Shown here: in pieces, positions 37,685 to 47,748 of the stretch
Position numbering within the stretch: the stretch's first letter is position 1
Layout of the letters: the number at the start of each line of letters is the position of its first letter
Source of the DNA: an uncultured Woeseiaceae bacterium
GTDB taxonomy: Bacteria > Pseudomonadota > Gammaproteobacteria > Steroidobacterales > Woeseiaceae
Length of the DNA: 54,323 nucleotides
Direction: 5' to 3'
Assembly (NCBI GenBank): GCA_902517795.1
Contig: CABYDR010000004.1
Location: forward strand, 1 to 54,323
The notes under the pieces: model-generated
Database searches by the model: none
What the model was told of the DNA's origin: nothing
The model's input: only the letters and a program-made list of their open reading frames with translations
Translations under genes and position numbers: made by a program

Positions 37685-38491
37685 TTGGAAATATTAAAAA
37701 TTATGAAATATGGGGCAGAAATTCTTATGATATTCAAGAATAATAATTTTACAAGGTTATATATTGGATTAATTATTTTACTTTTCTCTTTTTTTGTTGA
37801 AAGCAAAGAGTTTAATTATGAATTTCACTGGTCATATATTCCTGTTGCTAAATTATCAGTAAAATTCAATGAATCCTTATCTCAGTATAATACAAATCTT
37901 TATGATGTAGAATTTCAGATTTTCACTCAGGGGCCATTGAAATTATTAAGAGATTATTCATCTCAAGGCTACTTGAAGAGTAATTCTTCTGAAAGCTGGG
38001 ATTATAATTTATACGGATATGATCGTGGCGAATTAGAAGAAAAATCAATTAGATACTTTAATTATAAAGCACCTGTAATTAAAAAATTTATCGATGATGC
38101 GGGAGTTTTACCTATCAATATAGACCCTAACATGGATAAAAATGCAGTAGATCCATTTTCGGTTTTATTTAGAACTATTGAGCAATTGAAATCTGAGCAA
38201 AGATGTCAAAATGAATACAATGTAATGGATGGTAAAAGAAGGTATAAAATAATAGTTGAACTGATAAATGATATAGAAGATGTCGAAAAATATAAGAACA
38301 ATAATAAAGACGTCATTTTTTACTGTAAGTTTACTTTTTCTGAATTACAGGAAGAAAAAAACAAGTGGCCATTCAATAGAAAAGATAGATACTTAGATAT
38401 ATGGTTTTCTAGCGACTTAAATTACAAACCCGTTCGCTTCTTTTCTAAAACACCAATAGGAAGTGTAGTGGGGCAATATATATCCAAATAG
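37685..38491 (+). CDS. DUF3108 domain-containing exported protein (start perhaps ATG 37727)
   Basis: Signal-like N-terminus then FNYEFHWSYIPVAKLSVKF ... YDVEFQIFTQGPLKLLRDY typical of DUF3108. Confidence 0.75.
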   Translation: MEILKIMKYGAEILMIFKNNNFTRLYIGLIILLFSFFVESKEFNYEFHWSYIPVAKLSVKFNESLSQYNTNLYDVEFQIFTQGPLKLLRDYSSQGYLKSNSSESWDYNLYGYDRGELEEKSIRYFNYKAPVIKKFIDDAGVLPINIDPNMDKNAVDPFSVLFRTIEQLKSEQRCQNEYNVMDGKRRYKIIVELINDIEDVEKYKNNNKDVIFYCKFTFSELQEEKNKWPFNRKDRYLDIWFSSDLNYKPVRFFSKTPIGSVVGQYISK

Positions 38492-38739
38492 AAAAATATT
38501 CAGAAAATACTAAATAAAATATAGTAAATCTTCGTGGTAAAGATTTAATTTTATGCTAACTTGTTAGTTGTGATTATCTACTATCATCTTTTTATTTAAT
38601 TTGAAGTTTTATTGCCTGAACGAATGAAGATAAGGAGAAATAAAATTTGCAATTAAAAAAGGATATATGTGATAATTACCGAATTATTAGGAATATAATA
38701 GATTTTTTTAATCGAGGCTTAGAATTAAGGTGTAATTAT

Positions 38740-39021
38740 ATGAAGAACTTTAAAACAATAATTTTAGTAATGATCGCGCTCGCAGGTGCACCATTAACCA
38801 GTCACGGACAAGCTGGTAGTGCAGCTGGTGGGATGTCAGTTGGAACAGCAGTCGCAATAGGTGTTGTAGGCGCAGCATTATTGGTTGCATTGGGTGATAG
38901 CTCTAGTTCAGCACCGGCAGCTGCAGCGGGAGCTGGAACAGACAGCGCTGCAGAAGCTTCAACATCAACTACAGTAGTTCAGTCAGCTAGTTCAACAACA
39001 ACTACAACGAACACAAACTGA
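38740..39021 (+). CDS. yjbE: YjbE-like small Ala/Ser/Thr-rich exported protein
   Basis: MKNFKTIILVMIALAGAPLTSHGQ signal peptide, GSAAGGMSVGTAVAIGVVGAALLVALG, low-complexity A/S/T tail; upstream of YjbH. Confidence 0.65.
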   Translation: MKNFKTIILVMIALAGAPLTSHGQAGSAAGGMSVGTAVAIGVVGAALLVALGDSSSSAPAAAAGAGTDSAAEASTSTTVVQSASSTTTTTNTN

Positions 39022-39043
39022 AGAAAACGAAAATAGAATTAAG

Positions 39044-39072
39044 AAAAAAAACGGCGAAAGCCGTTTTTTTTT
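39044..39072 (+). terminator. Strong rho-independent terminator/attenuator between yjbE and yjbH
   Basis: AAAAAACGGC-GAAA-GCCGTTTTTTTTTT hairpin with U-tract. Confidence 0.85.
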
Positions 39073-39083
39073 GCTAGTCATAG

Positions 39084-41120
39084 ATGTATAAGTTTTTTTA
39101 CATATTATTATTTGTATCAACTAATCTATTCGCATCCGATTTAGGAATAACCGGTGTTATAGATACTCCTTCAGCAAGAATGCAAGATGATGGTACATTA
39201 AAAATAACTTTTAGCCATCAAGATATAGCAAATATTACAAATATAACTTATCAAGCAACACCTTGGCTTGAAACAACGATCAGATATGCTTATGGTTCTT
39301 TGCCCTACAAAGATAGAAGTTATGCGGCAAAAATTACCCTTTTAAATGAAAGTGAATTTAAACCAAATATTGCTATTGGCGTTCAAGATATTATAGGAAC
39401 TGGTGTTTTTAGTTCTGAGTATATTGTTGCTTCAAAAAAAATTAAAAATATTGATATTTCATTAGGATTAGGTTGGGGTCGTTTAGCTGGTAAAAATACG
39501 ATTAAAAATCCTTTATTAAATGTAAATGATTCTTTTTTAAATAGAAATAAAAAAAGTAATATAGGCGGTACATATGGTGGAAAATTAAGAGCTAGTAGCT
39601 TCTTTAGAGGGTCTAAGGCCGGAATATTTGGCGGAATAAAATACACAATCCCAAATACAAATTTTAAATTGCTCGCTGAATATAATACGGATTCATACCA
39701 AACAGAAATTATAAGTGGTGTTAAGCCTGATATTTCACCATTAAGTTATGGTATTGAATGGAACGGATCATCAGGAAATCTTAACTTAACCCATCAACAA
39801 GGTAATCTCGGATTTTCATTTTCTACGATGCTGGATACCAAATCTCCGCCTCTTAAGCAGAAAATTGAACCTTTTTTTTCTTCTTCTGATAATTATTTCA
39901 CTGCACCAGAAACACTGAATTTTAATAATTGGTACCATCGCTTGCTTTATGATCTTGAGCAATCTGGCCTATATCTTAGAAGTGCGAAAATTTTACCTAA
40001 TAAAAAGGCAATAATAGAGTTCTCTAATCTTCGATTTAATCTTGCAGCTGATGCTATCAATAGAGTACTTACTTTATCTCAAATACACCTTCCAAGTGAT
40101 ATTAATAATATTGATTTGATTTTAAATGAGAGTGGTTTTAATGTCTTGACTATTAGCTATTTTAGAGGTAATTCTGATAGAAATTTCGTAAGGAATAATA
40201 GTTATAATAAAATTGAGATTCACAAGCCTTCAGGAGTAAATAATCCATCCAACTATACAAAGCGTGTTGTTCCCTATACACATATCAATGCTAATTTAGC
40301 AGCTAGATTTCAGTTATTTGATCCAGATAATCCTGCAAAACATCAAATTTTTCTTAAAATAGATTCAGTTACCAGTATTTCTCAACATTGGAATCTCATT
40401 GGCTCTTATGCATTGGATATTGATAATAATTTTGATCTAAATCGAGGACCTGGTTCAGTACTTGAACATGTTAGAACTGATATTAACAAATATTTAGTTT
40501 ATGGTTCTTCTGGACTTGAGTCTCTCTATTTAGAAAAAAAATCAACATACAATGAAAAAATTCACTATAGGGCATATGCAGGAGTATTAGAGAGTATGTA
40601 TAGCGGATTGGGAATAGAGGTTTTATATCAACCGTTTATGTCAAGAATAGCTGTTGGCGGAACTATTAACAAAGTAATAAAAAGAGATTACTCAAGAAAC
40701 TTAAAATTATTAGATTATAAAACTACAACTGGTTTTTTGAGCTTATATTATGCTTCACCCTTATATAATTATGATTTTGCTCTGCACATCGGTAAATATT
40801 TAGCGAAAGACAAAGGGGCCACTTTTGAAATAAGAAGAACATTTGATAATGGCTTCTCTGTAGGAGCTTTTGCTACTTTTACAAATGTCTCTGCATCTGA
40901 CTTTGGAGAAGGAAGTTTTGATAAAGGGTTATATTTTAAGATACCTTTTGACACATTCATGCAAAATCATAACAGGGGCTCTTACTCTACTATAATTCGA
41001 TCACTTCAGAGAGATGGTGGGCAGAAGTTAGATGATTATACTGGAAGATTATGGTTTGACTTGAGAGGTGTTCGCTATGACAGTTTCATCAATAACAAAA
41101 AAAGAATGAACCCACAATGA
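39084..41120 (+). CDS. yjbH: YjbH-family outer-membrane exopolysaccharide protein
   Basis: Signal peptide then LGITGVIDTPSARMQDDGTLKITFSHQDIANITNITYQATPWLETTIRYAYG; length 678 aa with barrel-like C-terminal GAFATFTNVSASDFGEGSFDKGLYFKIPFD. Confidence 0.85.
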   Translation: MYKFFYILLFVSTNLFASDLGITGVIDTPSARMQDDGTLKITFSHQDIANITNITYQATPWLETTIRYAYGSLPYKDRSYAAKITLLNESEFKPNIAIGVQDIIGTGVFSSEYIVASKKIKNIDISLGLGWGRLAGKNTIKNPLLNVNDSFLNRNKKSNIGGTYGGKLRASSFFRGSKAGIFGGIKYTIPNTNFKLLAEYNTDSYQTEIISGVKPDISPLSYGIEWNGSSGNLNLTHQQGNLGFSFSTMLDTKSPPLKQKIEPFFSSSDNYFTAPETLNFNNWYHRLLYDLEQSGLYLRSAKILPNKKAIIEFSNLRFNLAADAINRVLTLSQIHLPSDINNIDLILNESGFNVLTISYFRGNSDRNFVRNNSYNKIEIHKPSGVNNPSNYTKRVVPYTHINANLAARFQLFDPDNPAKHQIFLKIDSVTSISQHWNLIGSYALDIDNNFDLNRGPGSVLEHVRTDINKYLVYGSSGLESLYLEKKSTYNEKIHYRAYAGVLESMYSGLGIEVLYQPFMSRIAVGGTINKVIKRDYSRNLKLLDYKTTTGFLSLYYASPLYNYDFALHIGKYLAKDKGATFEIRRTFDNGFSVGAFATFTNVSASDFGEGSFDKGLYFKIPFDTFMQNHNRGSYSTIIRSLQRDGGQKLDDYTGRLWFDLRGVRYDSFINNKKRMNPQ

Positions 41121-41644
41121 ATAAATTTATATACTTATCATTGATCTTGATGCAATTAACTTCTTGCTCTTTTAGTTCTAGTCAATTTGACTTGATCAAA
41201 AATATGATTTCTCCTGAAAATAATTCATCTAAACCAGAGAAAAATTGGAATGCTTACTGGATGGATAAAAAAATTGATCTTTATGCTATAAATGTTAATG
41301 ATCAAGTTATTTTTGCAGATGAAAAAATAAATATTTTCTATAAAGATAAACAAATATATAAAATTACTGGTTTATTACCTGAGCTCCAAACCCTTGAAAT
41401 TGAATCAAAAGATAATTTGTTATTGTTTATGTCTGATGGAAGGCATATTGGAGTCGATTCTTGTGAATTAGGCTACTCAGTCTCAATAGATGAAAATTAT
41501 GAAAAATATCTGCGTTCATGTTTTAGTGCAAATACTAATAAAACATATGAAAATCATGTGGTCTTTAATACTGAAGGCATGATAATTAGTTTGCGATTTA
41601 AGATTCATCCTGAATACAATTCATTGCAATTGAGCATGAAGTAA
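41117..41644 (+). CDS. yjbF: YjbF/GfcB-like lipoprotein
   Basis: Lipobox LTSC; overlaps yjbH end; YjbF-like size and context. Confidence 0.65.
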   Translation: MNKFIYLSLILMQLTSCSFSSSQFDLIKNMISPENNSSKPEKNWNAYWMDKKIDLYAINVNDQVIFADEKINIFYKDKQIYKITGLLPELQTLEIESKDNLLLFMSDGRHIGVDSCELGYSVSIDENYEKYLRSCFSANTNKTYENHVVFNTEGMIISLRFKIHPEYNSLQLSMK

Positions 41645-41740
41645 ACTATGAGTTATTATATAAATCAATAAATAAATGTTAATATGCACTCTTTCTGTGG
41701 ATTTCACTCACTTAGTACAAAATAAATTGGTGTCAAAGTA

Positions 41741-44512
41741 ATGAGAAAAAAAATATTTAGTTGCATAGGTCCGATATTGATATCGACGCTTATGATTTCT
41801 AGTGAAGTTTTATCACAAGGAATGCCTATACCAGGGGTACCATCATCAATGTTATCTCAATTTACTACTATGTCACCTGATCAAAGAAGAGAATTAGCTG
41901 CGCAGTATGGTATAAATCTTGATGACTTAGGCATGGGCGGAGGAAGTGATAATGATCTAGGGACGGAGGGTCAAGAGCTTGTATCAGAAGCAAATCAAGT
42001 TCTTTATGAAAGAATCATAGAAGCACAAGATTATTTAAAGAAGGCTGAAGAATATAGAAGAGATAATATACCTTTATTTGAGCAAGATTATTCTGAAATA
42101 GAGAAATTGCCTATTTACGGACAATTTCTTTTTGAAGGTGAGTTTTCTACTTTTGCTCCTGTTAACAATGCTTCTGTTCCAAATAATTATGTCATAGGAG
42201 TTGGCGATTCTTTTAAAATTATTATGTATGGTGTGCAAGATAGTGAACTAAATCTTATTGTTAACAGAGATGGTTTTATCAACTTTCCAGAACTAGGTGA
42301 AATAAGTGTTGCTGGTATGACTTTTTCTGATTCTAGTGATTATATTAAATCCAGAGTTTCAAAACAAATGATGGGTGTAGAAGTTAGTATTTCCATTGGA
42401 CGCTTGCGAAGTATTAATGTTTTTATGTCTGGAGAAGCAAAAATTCCTGGAATGTATTCAGTATCTGGCTTATCTAGCGTATCTCAGATGCTATATTTTG
42501 CAGGAGGTATAAGTGATATTGGAAGTTTGAGAAATATTCAAATAAGAAGAATGAATGAAGTAATAGCAACTTTTGATTTATATGAGTTGCTAACTCAAGG
42601 TAATGCAGTGAATGATATAAGACTCCATTCTGGCGATGTGATCTTTATACCAACAGCACAAAAAACAATATTTATCGATGGCGCTATAAAACGACCGGGA
42701 AGATACGAGTTAAAAAGGAATGAAACAATTTCAGACCTTATTAAATTGGCTGGAGGATTTGAAAATCGAGCTTACTTGAGACAAATATATATAGAAAGAT
42801 ACGACCAAAATATTGATGTTCCCTCTATAATTAATCTCGATTTAACTAAACAAGAGAATATAGATTTTAATATTGCAAATGGCGACGTAATCAGAATAGC
42901 TGAAATTACAGATACAATTAGTGAGTCGATTACTATAAAAGGTGCTGTAAAACGACCTGGTAGATATGGTTGGTATAAAGGTATAAGATTTTCAGATATC
43001 TTAAGTACCATAAATTCAGATTTCTTAAATAATTTTGATGCTAACAAAGGCCTAATAGTCCGAAGAAAAGATGTTAGGAATTATGATATTCAAGTTATTG
43101 ACTTTAATATCAAAAATGCTCTTGAATCTCCAAAATCGGATATGGATCCAATATTAGAGTTATATGATCAAATATTAATATTTTCCCTAGGATATAACGA
43201 TGATACTTTAAATAGTATTGAGATTTATAATCCAAATGAGGATATCGAACACCCAGAATATGGTGAGGAGGACAATTCAAACTCTTTAGATTCTGAATCA
43301 GGGAATCAAGAACTGTTTCAAAGTCAGCAAACTATGAAGCCAGACCACCAGAATAATCAAATGACATATGACGAGCTCCAAATAATAAGTTATGAAACCA
43401 AAAAAAAAGCTGAATATGAATTAATTAATAGAGGTAAAAGAAGGGTCTTATTGGAAAAAATAATTGAACAACTCAGCCAACAAGCAACATCTGCGGACTC
43501 ATCAAAAATTGTATCAATTAGTGGAGCAGTTAAAGTCCCCGGCCAGTATCCATTAACAGAAGGCGCTTCTTATTTGGATTTAATCCAACTTGCTGGCGGT
43601 TATAAGGATGATGCTTATATTGAAGCAGCCGAAATAAGAAAGACGCTGGTTAACGATTCCGGTGCAATGGTTATTGATACATCAAATATAAATCTAAAAG
43701 AATTATCTGGGATGGTTCTTGAAAGTCGTGATCATATACTTATTAGAAGTGTAAAAGATTGGAATGCAACAGACACAGTTATTTTGGCTGGAGAAGTATT
43801 CTATCCTGGATCCTACTTAATAGGGCCTGATGAGACTTTATCATCTGTAATTGAGAGAGCAGGTGGATTTACAAGTGAGAGTTTTATCAGAGGAGCAGTA
43901 TTTACAAGGGAAAGTATTAAACAAAAAGAACGAGAGCAATTACAGATACTTGGAGATAATATTAGACGTGATCATGCAGCACGATCCATGACAAAGGAGT
44001 CAGAGGATTTCAATGTAAGTTCGAGCGAAGTGGAAGCGGGAATATCTGCTCTTCTCTCATCTGCTGTATACGGGAGATTAATTATTGATTTACCAAGTAT
44101 AATGAGCGGTAATGTAAATGCAGATATCGTTCTTCAGGATGGCGATGTTTTGTCAATACCAAAATTTACTAGTGCAGTCACAGTTGTTGGAGAGGTAAGA
44201 CGCACTGGGAGTTTCGTGCTTCAGGATAATTATACGATAGATGATTACTTAACTTTGGCTGCTGGCATGACAGCCAGGGGTGATGAAAAAGAAATTTATA
44301 TAATCAAAGCTGATGGTTCAGTTAATAAAAATAATACAAAAAAATCTTTATTGGTTTTTGATGATGGTAATAATAATATTAAAGCTGGGGATACGATTGT
44401 TGTTCCTATAAAATCAAGTTACCAAACTCCATTGAACTTATATAGCACAGTTTCACAAGTCGTTTTTCAAAGTATAGCGTCAATTGCAGCATTCAGTACG
44501 ATTCTTGATTGA
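41741..44512 (+). CDS. SLBB-domain polysaccharide export protein (Wza/GfcE-like, multiple SLBB repeats)
   Basis: Poly_export motif NYVIGVGDSFKIIMYGVQDSELNLIVNRDGFINFPELGEISVAG; repeated G-x-hydrophobic-x-RPGRY / LAGGF SLBB units. Confidence 0.9.
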   Translation: MRKKIFSCIGPILISTLMISSEVLSQGMPIPGVPSSMLSQFTTMSPDQRRELAAQYGINLDDLGMGGGSDNDLGTEGQELVSEANQVLYERIIEAQDYLKKAEEYRRDNIPLFEQDYSEIEKLPIYGQFLFEGEFSTFAPVNNASVPNNYVIGVGDSFKIIMYGVQDSELNLIVNRDGFINFPELGEISVAGMTFSDSSDYIKSRVSKQMMGVEVSISIGRLRSINVFMSGEAKIPGMYSVSGLSSVSQMLYFAGGISDIGSLRNIQIRRMNEVIATFDLYELLTQGNAVNDIRLHSGDVIFIPTAQKTIFIDGAIKRPGRYELKRNETISDLIKLAGGFENRAYLRQIYIERYDQNIDVPSIINLDLTKQENIDFNIANGDVIRIAEITDTISESITIKGAVKRPGRYGWYKGIRFSDILSTINSDFLNNFDANKGLIVRRKDVRNYDIQVIDFNIKNALESPKSDMDPILELYDQILIFSLGYNDDTLNSIEIYNPNEDIEHPEYGEEDNSNSLDSESGNQELFQSQQTMKPDHQNNQMTYDELQIISYETKKKAEYELINRGKRRVLLEKIIEQLSQQATSADSSKIVSISGAVKVPGQYPLTEGASYLDLIQLAGGYKDDAYIEAAEIRKTLVNDSGAMVIDTSNINLKELSGMVLESRDHILIRSVKDWNATDTVILAGEVFYPGSYLIGPDETLSSVIERAGGFTSESFIRGAVFTRESIKQKEREQLQILGDNIRRDHAARSMTKESEDFNVSSSEVEAGISALLSSAVYGRLIIDLPSIMSGNVNADIVLQDGDVLSIPKFTSAVTVVGEVRRTGSFVLQDNYTIDDYLTLAAGMTARGDEKEIYIIKADGSVNKNNTKKSLLVFDDGNNNIKAGDTIVVPIKSSYQTPLNLYSTVSQVVFQSIASIAAFSTILD

Positions 44513-44524
44513 ATACATTATATT

Positions 44525-45634
44525 ATGCTTAGAGCACTAACAAATAATGACTATACGGTCAGCTCAATAGCAATCATATTCATCTCTGCATTACTTATGG
44601 GTGTGAATGGTATTATAGCTTTTATGTTACTTTTTTTTATTTCTGAACAGCAATTCGGTCGAGATCCAATTAATAAACATGGTTTAGCTGAAGGAAAATC
44701 GAGACTAGGTGGAGTTGCCATTGCTTTGTCTATAATTATTGGTTGTTGTTCACATTTATTTTTCCAGAAAGAGTTTGGTTATCAGGCATTATTTATGGAA
44801 TTAACACCAACAATTTTCCTGTCTCTTTTAATTGGCGCAATTGGTTTGATTGAGGATTTTAATCAAAATTTAAGTTCAATCAAAAGATTGAGTTTAATGT
44901 TATTTATGATTCTTGTTGGTTTGTATATGATGCCAGAATTAATACCCATTAATTTACCTATATTTGTGCTAGTTAATCTTAATGATTCATTTATAGTTAT
45001 ATATTTATTTACAGTTCTAATGATTTGTGGCTTTATTAATGCAGGTAATATGGCGGATGGAGCTAATGGCCTAATTGCTACTATTTTTTTTGGATTTTTT
45101 TTAATTGCCTATAGCTTGGATAACTCAATTTTCAATTTCTCAGTAATTATTTCTCTCATTGCATTTATAATTTTTAACGTTGTTACTGGAAAAATATTTC
45201 TTGGTGATTTTGGTGCTTATGCATTTTCAACACTTGTTGCTCTTAAGAGTCTCGAATTCTATGCAAATAATGATTTATCTGTTTTTTTTCTTGGATCTAT
45301 CCTTGTCTATCCATGTTTTGAAATTATCCGATCCATGATTGTTAGATCATTAAGAAAATCCTCTCTAATGAATCCAGATAATAACCATCTTCATAACCTT
45401 ATCAATACTTTTTTACGTTCTAAAGGGCTGTCAAAGCATATAGCTAATTCTTTTACAGGTCTTGGATTGGCCATAATCACTATCTCTGCACCGCTTGCTC
45501 TTTATTTTTCTGGTTTTTCTATTGAATCTGAGTATTGGAGAGTAGTGTTTATCTTGCAAATATTATTTTTATTGTTCACCTACATTTTTTTTGAAAAAAA
45601 ATTCTCAGCTAATACAAATCATTGCTATAATTAA
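44525..45634 (+). CDS. WecA/MraY-family polyprenyl-phosphate glycosyl-1-phosphate transferase
   Basis: KSRLGGVAIALSII, GAIGLIEDF, NAGNMADGANGL, GDFGAY. Confidence 0.88.
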   Translation: MLRALTNNDYTVSSIAIIFISALLMGVNGIIAFMLLFFISEQQFGRDPINKHGLAEGKSRLGGVAIALSIIIGCCSHLFFQKEFGYQALFMELTPTIFLSLLIGAIGLIEDFNQNLSSIKRLSLMLFMILVGLYMMPELIPINLPIFVLVNLNDSFIVIYLFTVLMICGFINAGNMADGANGLIATIFFGFFLIAYSLDNSIFNFSVIISLIAFIIFNVVTGKIFLGDFGAYAFSTLVALKSLEFYANNDLSVFFLGSILVYPCFEIIRSMIVRSLRKSSLMNPDNNHLHNLINTFLRSKGLSKHIANSFTGLGLAIITISAPLALYFSGFSIESEYWRVVFILQILFLLFTYIFFEKKFSANTNHCYN

Positions 45635-45659
45635 AGAGTAAAATTTCATAAATAATCAA

Positions 45660-45744
45660 GCGAAAGTGGCGGAATTGGTAGACGCGCAGGATTTAGGTTT
45701 CTGTGGGGTAACCCGTGAGAGTTCGATTCTCTCCTTTCGCACCA
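45660..45744 (+). tRNA. tRNA-Leu (anticodon TAG)
   Basis: GCGAAAGTGGCGGAATTGGTAGACGCGC...CAGGA-TTTAGGT-TTCTG...GTTCGATTCTCTCCTTTCGCACCA; class II with variable arm and encoded CCA. Confidence 0.96.
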
Positions 45745-45793
45745 TCAAACAAACTATTAATACATATAAATACTCCATCAAAGGTAATTAAGC

Positions 45794-47077
45794 ATGAAGA
45801 GAGATGAGTCCACGAATGAAATAGAGAAGAGCGTGGTAATTGAAATAGAGAGAGATAGCCTTGATGAGAAGATTGAGGCTAAATTAATTTCTATTGGAAA
45901 GAAAGCGAAGATTAAAGGATTTAGACCCGGAAAAATACCTAAGAGTGTTTTAAGAAAATATCATGGATCTGAGGCTTATCAGGATGCTATTTCTGATTTA
46001 ATTCAGCATGGATACGCAGATGCCATTAAAGGAAGTAATCATAATCCAATAAGTCCACCAAGCATTCATCCAATTGAAAGCAAAGACAATAAACTCAGAT
46101 TTGAGGCAACATTTGAAACTCTTCCTAATATAGAATTGAAAGATCTTGACAAAATTTCAATCATTAGACCCGATGTCCAAATAACCTCTGAGGACATGGA
46201 TAATATGCTTGAAAAATTGAGAAAACAAAAAAGAACATGGAGAAAAATTAATACAAAAAGCGTTGAGGGCAATCAAATAAATATCAACTTCGTTGGTAAA
46301 CTTAATGGAGAGAAATTTAATGGCGGTGAAGGAAAAGATGTGAATGTAGTTCTTGGTGAAAATCAAATGATACCTGACTTTGAAAAAGCATTATTCGGAT
46401 TAAAATCGGATGATATGAAATCATTTAAAGTGAAATTTCCAAAAGATTATCATTCTGATGAATTATCAGGAAAAAAGGTTAATTTTGATTTGACTGTCAA
46501 TTATCTTGAAGAGGAGATTCTTCCTGATCTTGATAAAGAATTTGTTAAGGAATTTGGAGTTGATGACGGAAATATAGAAACGTTGAAAGAGGATGTGGCT
46601 CGAAATATGAAGCGAGAATTGAGTAATAAAATAAATCAAGATATAAAAAATCAAGTCATGCAAGGTTTGTTGGAAAAAAACGATATACCAGTTCCTACAA
46701 GCATGAAAGACAATGAAATTAAAAATATGCAGAAAGAATCAATGCGTCAAATGAATAAAAAAGATGAAAAAGACATGCCGCCAGCAGAAAATTTTACTGA
46801 CATGGCTGAAAAAAGAGTTAAATTAGGGCTCTTGATAAGCAAATATATAGAAGATAAAGCGTTAAAAGTTGATCAAAAAAAAGTTCAGAAACACATTGAA
46901 GATATGTTTTCTGGATATCAAGAGCCTGAAAAACTTATAGAGCAATATATGGGTAACCAACAGATAATGAGTCAAATACAAAGTATGGTGCTAGAAGAGC
47001 AGGCTTTTGATTTAATCGCAAAAGAAGGTAAAGAGAAGCTCAGTAAAATAAGTTTCAGTGAATACATGAATTATTGA
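45794..47077 (+). CDS. tig: Trigger factor
   Basis: KGFRPGKIPKSVLRKYHG ribosome-binding motif; FKBP and C-terminal domains; precedes clpP-clpX. Confidence 0.95.
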   Translation: MKRDESTNEIEKSVVIEIERDSLDEKIEAKLISIGKKAKIKGFRPGKIPKSVLRKYHGSEAYQDAISDLIQHGYADAIKGSNHNPISPPSIHPIESKDNKLRFEATFETLPNIELKDLDKISIIRPDVQITSEDMDNMLEKLRKQKRTWRKINTKSVEGNQININFVGKLNGEKFNGGEGKDVNVVLGENQMIPDFEKALFGLKSDDMKSFKVKFPKDYHSDELSGKKVNFDLTVNYLEEEILPDLDKEFVKEFGVDDGNIETLKEDVARNMKRELSNKINQDIKNQVMQGLLEKNDIPVPTSMKDNEIKNMQKESMRQMNKKDEKDMPPAENFTDMAEKRVKLGLLISKYIEDKALKVDQKKVQKHIEDMFSGYQEPEKLIEQYMGNQQIMSQIQSMVLEEQAFDLIAKEGKEKLSKISFSEYMNY

Positions 47078-47112
47078 TATAATAGCCGCTCATTATAAAA
47101 ATAATTAATAAA

Positions 47113-47721
47113 ATGAAAAATATTTCGTCAAATCTTGTTCCAATGGTTGTTGAAAAAAATTCGAGAGGTGAACGTGCCTATGATATATATTCTCGACTAC
47201 TGAAGGAACGTTTAATATTTCTAGTCGGGCCAGTAGAAGACCACATGGCCAACATAGTTGTTGCACAGTTATTATATCTAGAGTCTGAAAATCCTGATAA
47301 AGATATCAATGTATATATTAATTCACCAGGTGGTTCAGTAACTGCAGGATTATCAATTTATGATACTATGCAATTCATAAATTGTGATGTGTCAACAATT
47401 TGCGTTGGCCAAGCAGCCAGTATGGGTGCGCTTCTTCTTGGGGGTGGTGCTTCAGGGAAGAGATTTGCACTTCCTCATTCAAGAATTATGGTTCATCAAC
47501 CTAGTGCTGGCTTTCAAGGTCAAGCTACAGATATAGATATTCATGCAAGAGAAGTTCTGGAGCTAAAGAATCGTTTGAATAAAATTATGGCAAAACATAC
47601 CGGCCAAAAAATCACAAAGATCGAGAAGGATTTAGAGCGTGATAATTTCATGAGTTCTATTGAAGCTGAAAAATACGGCCTCATTGATACAGTATTGAAC
47701 AACAGAAAAGAATTAAAATAA
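47113..47721 (+). CDS. clpP: ATP-dependent Clp protease proteolytic subunit
   Basis: [31 protein letters not shown] (Ser), [10 protein letters not shown] (His). Confidence 0.97.
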   Translation: MKNISSNLVPMVVEKNSRGERAYDIYSRLLKERLIFLVGPVEDHMANIVVAQLLYLESENPDKDINVYINSPGGSVTAGLSIYDTMQFINCDVSTICVGQAASMGALLLGGGASGKRFALPHSRIMVHQPSAGFQGQATDIDIHAREVLELKNRLNKIMAKHTGQKITKIEKDLERDNFMSSIEAEKYGLIDTVLNNRKELK

Positions 47722-47748
47722 TCTATATCTTTCTTTAAGGGATTAATT

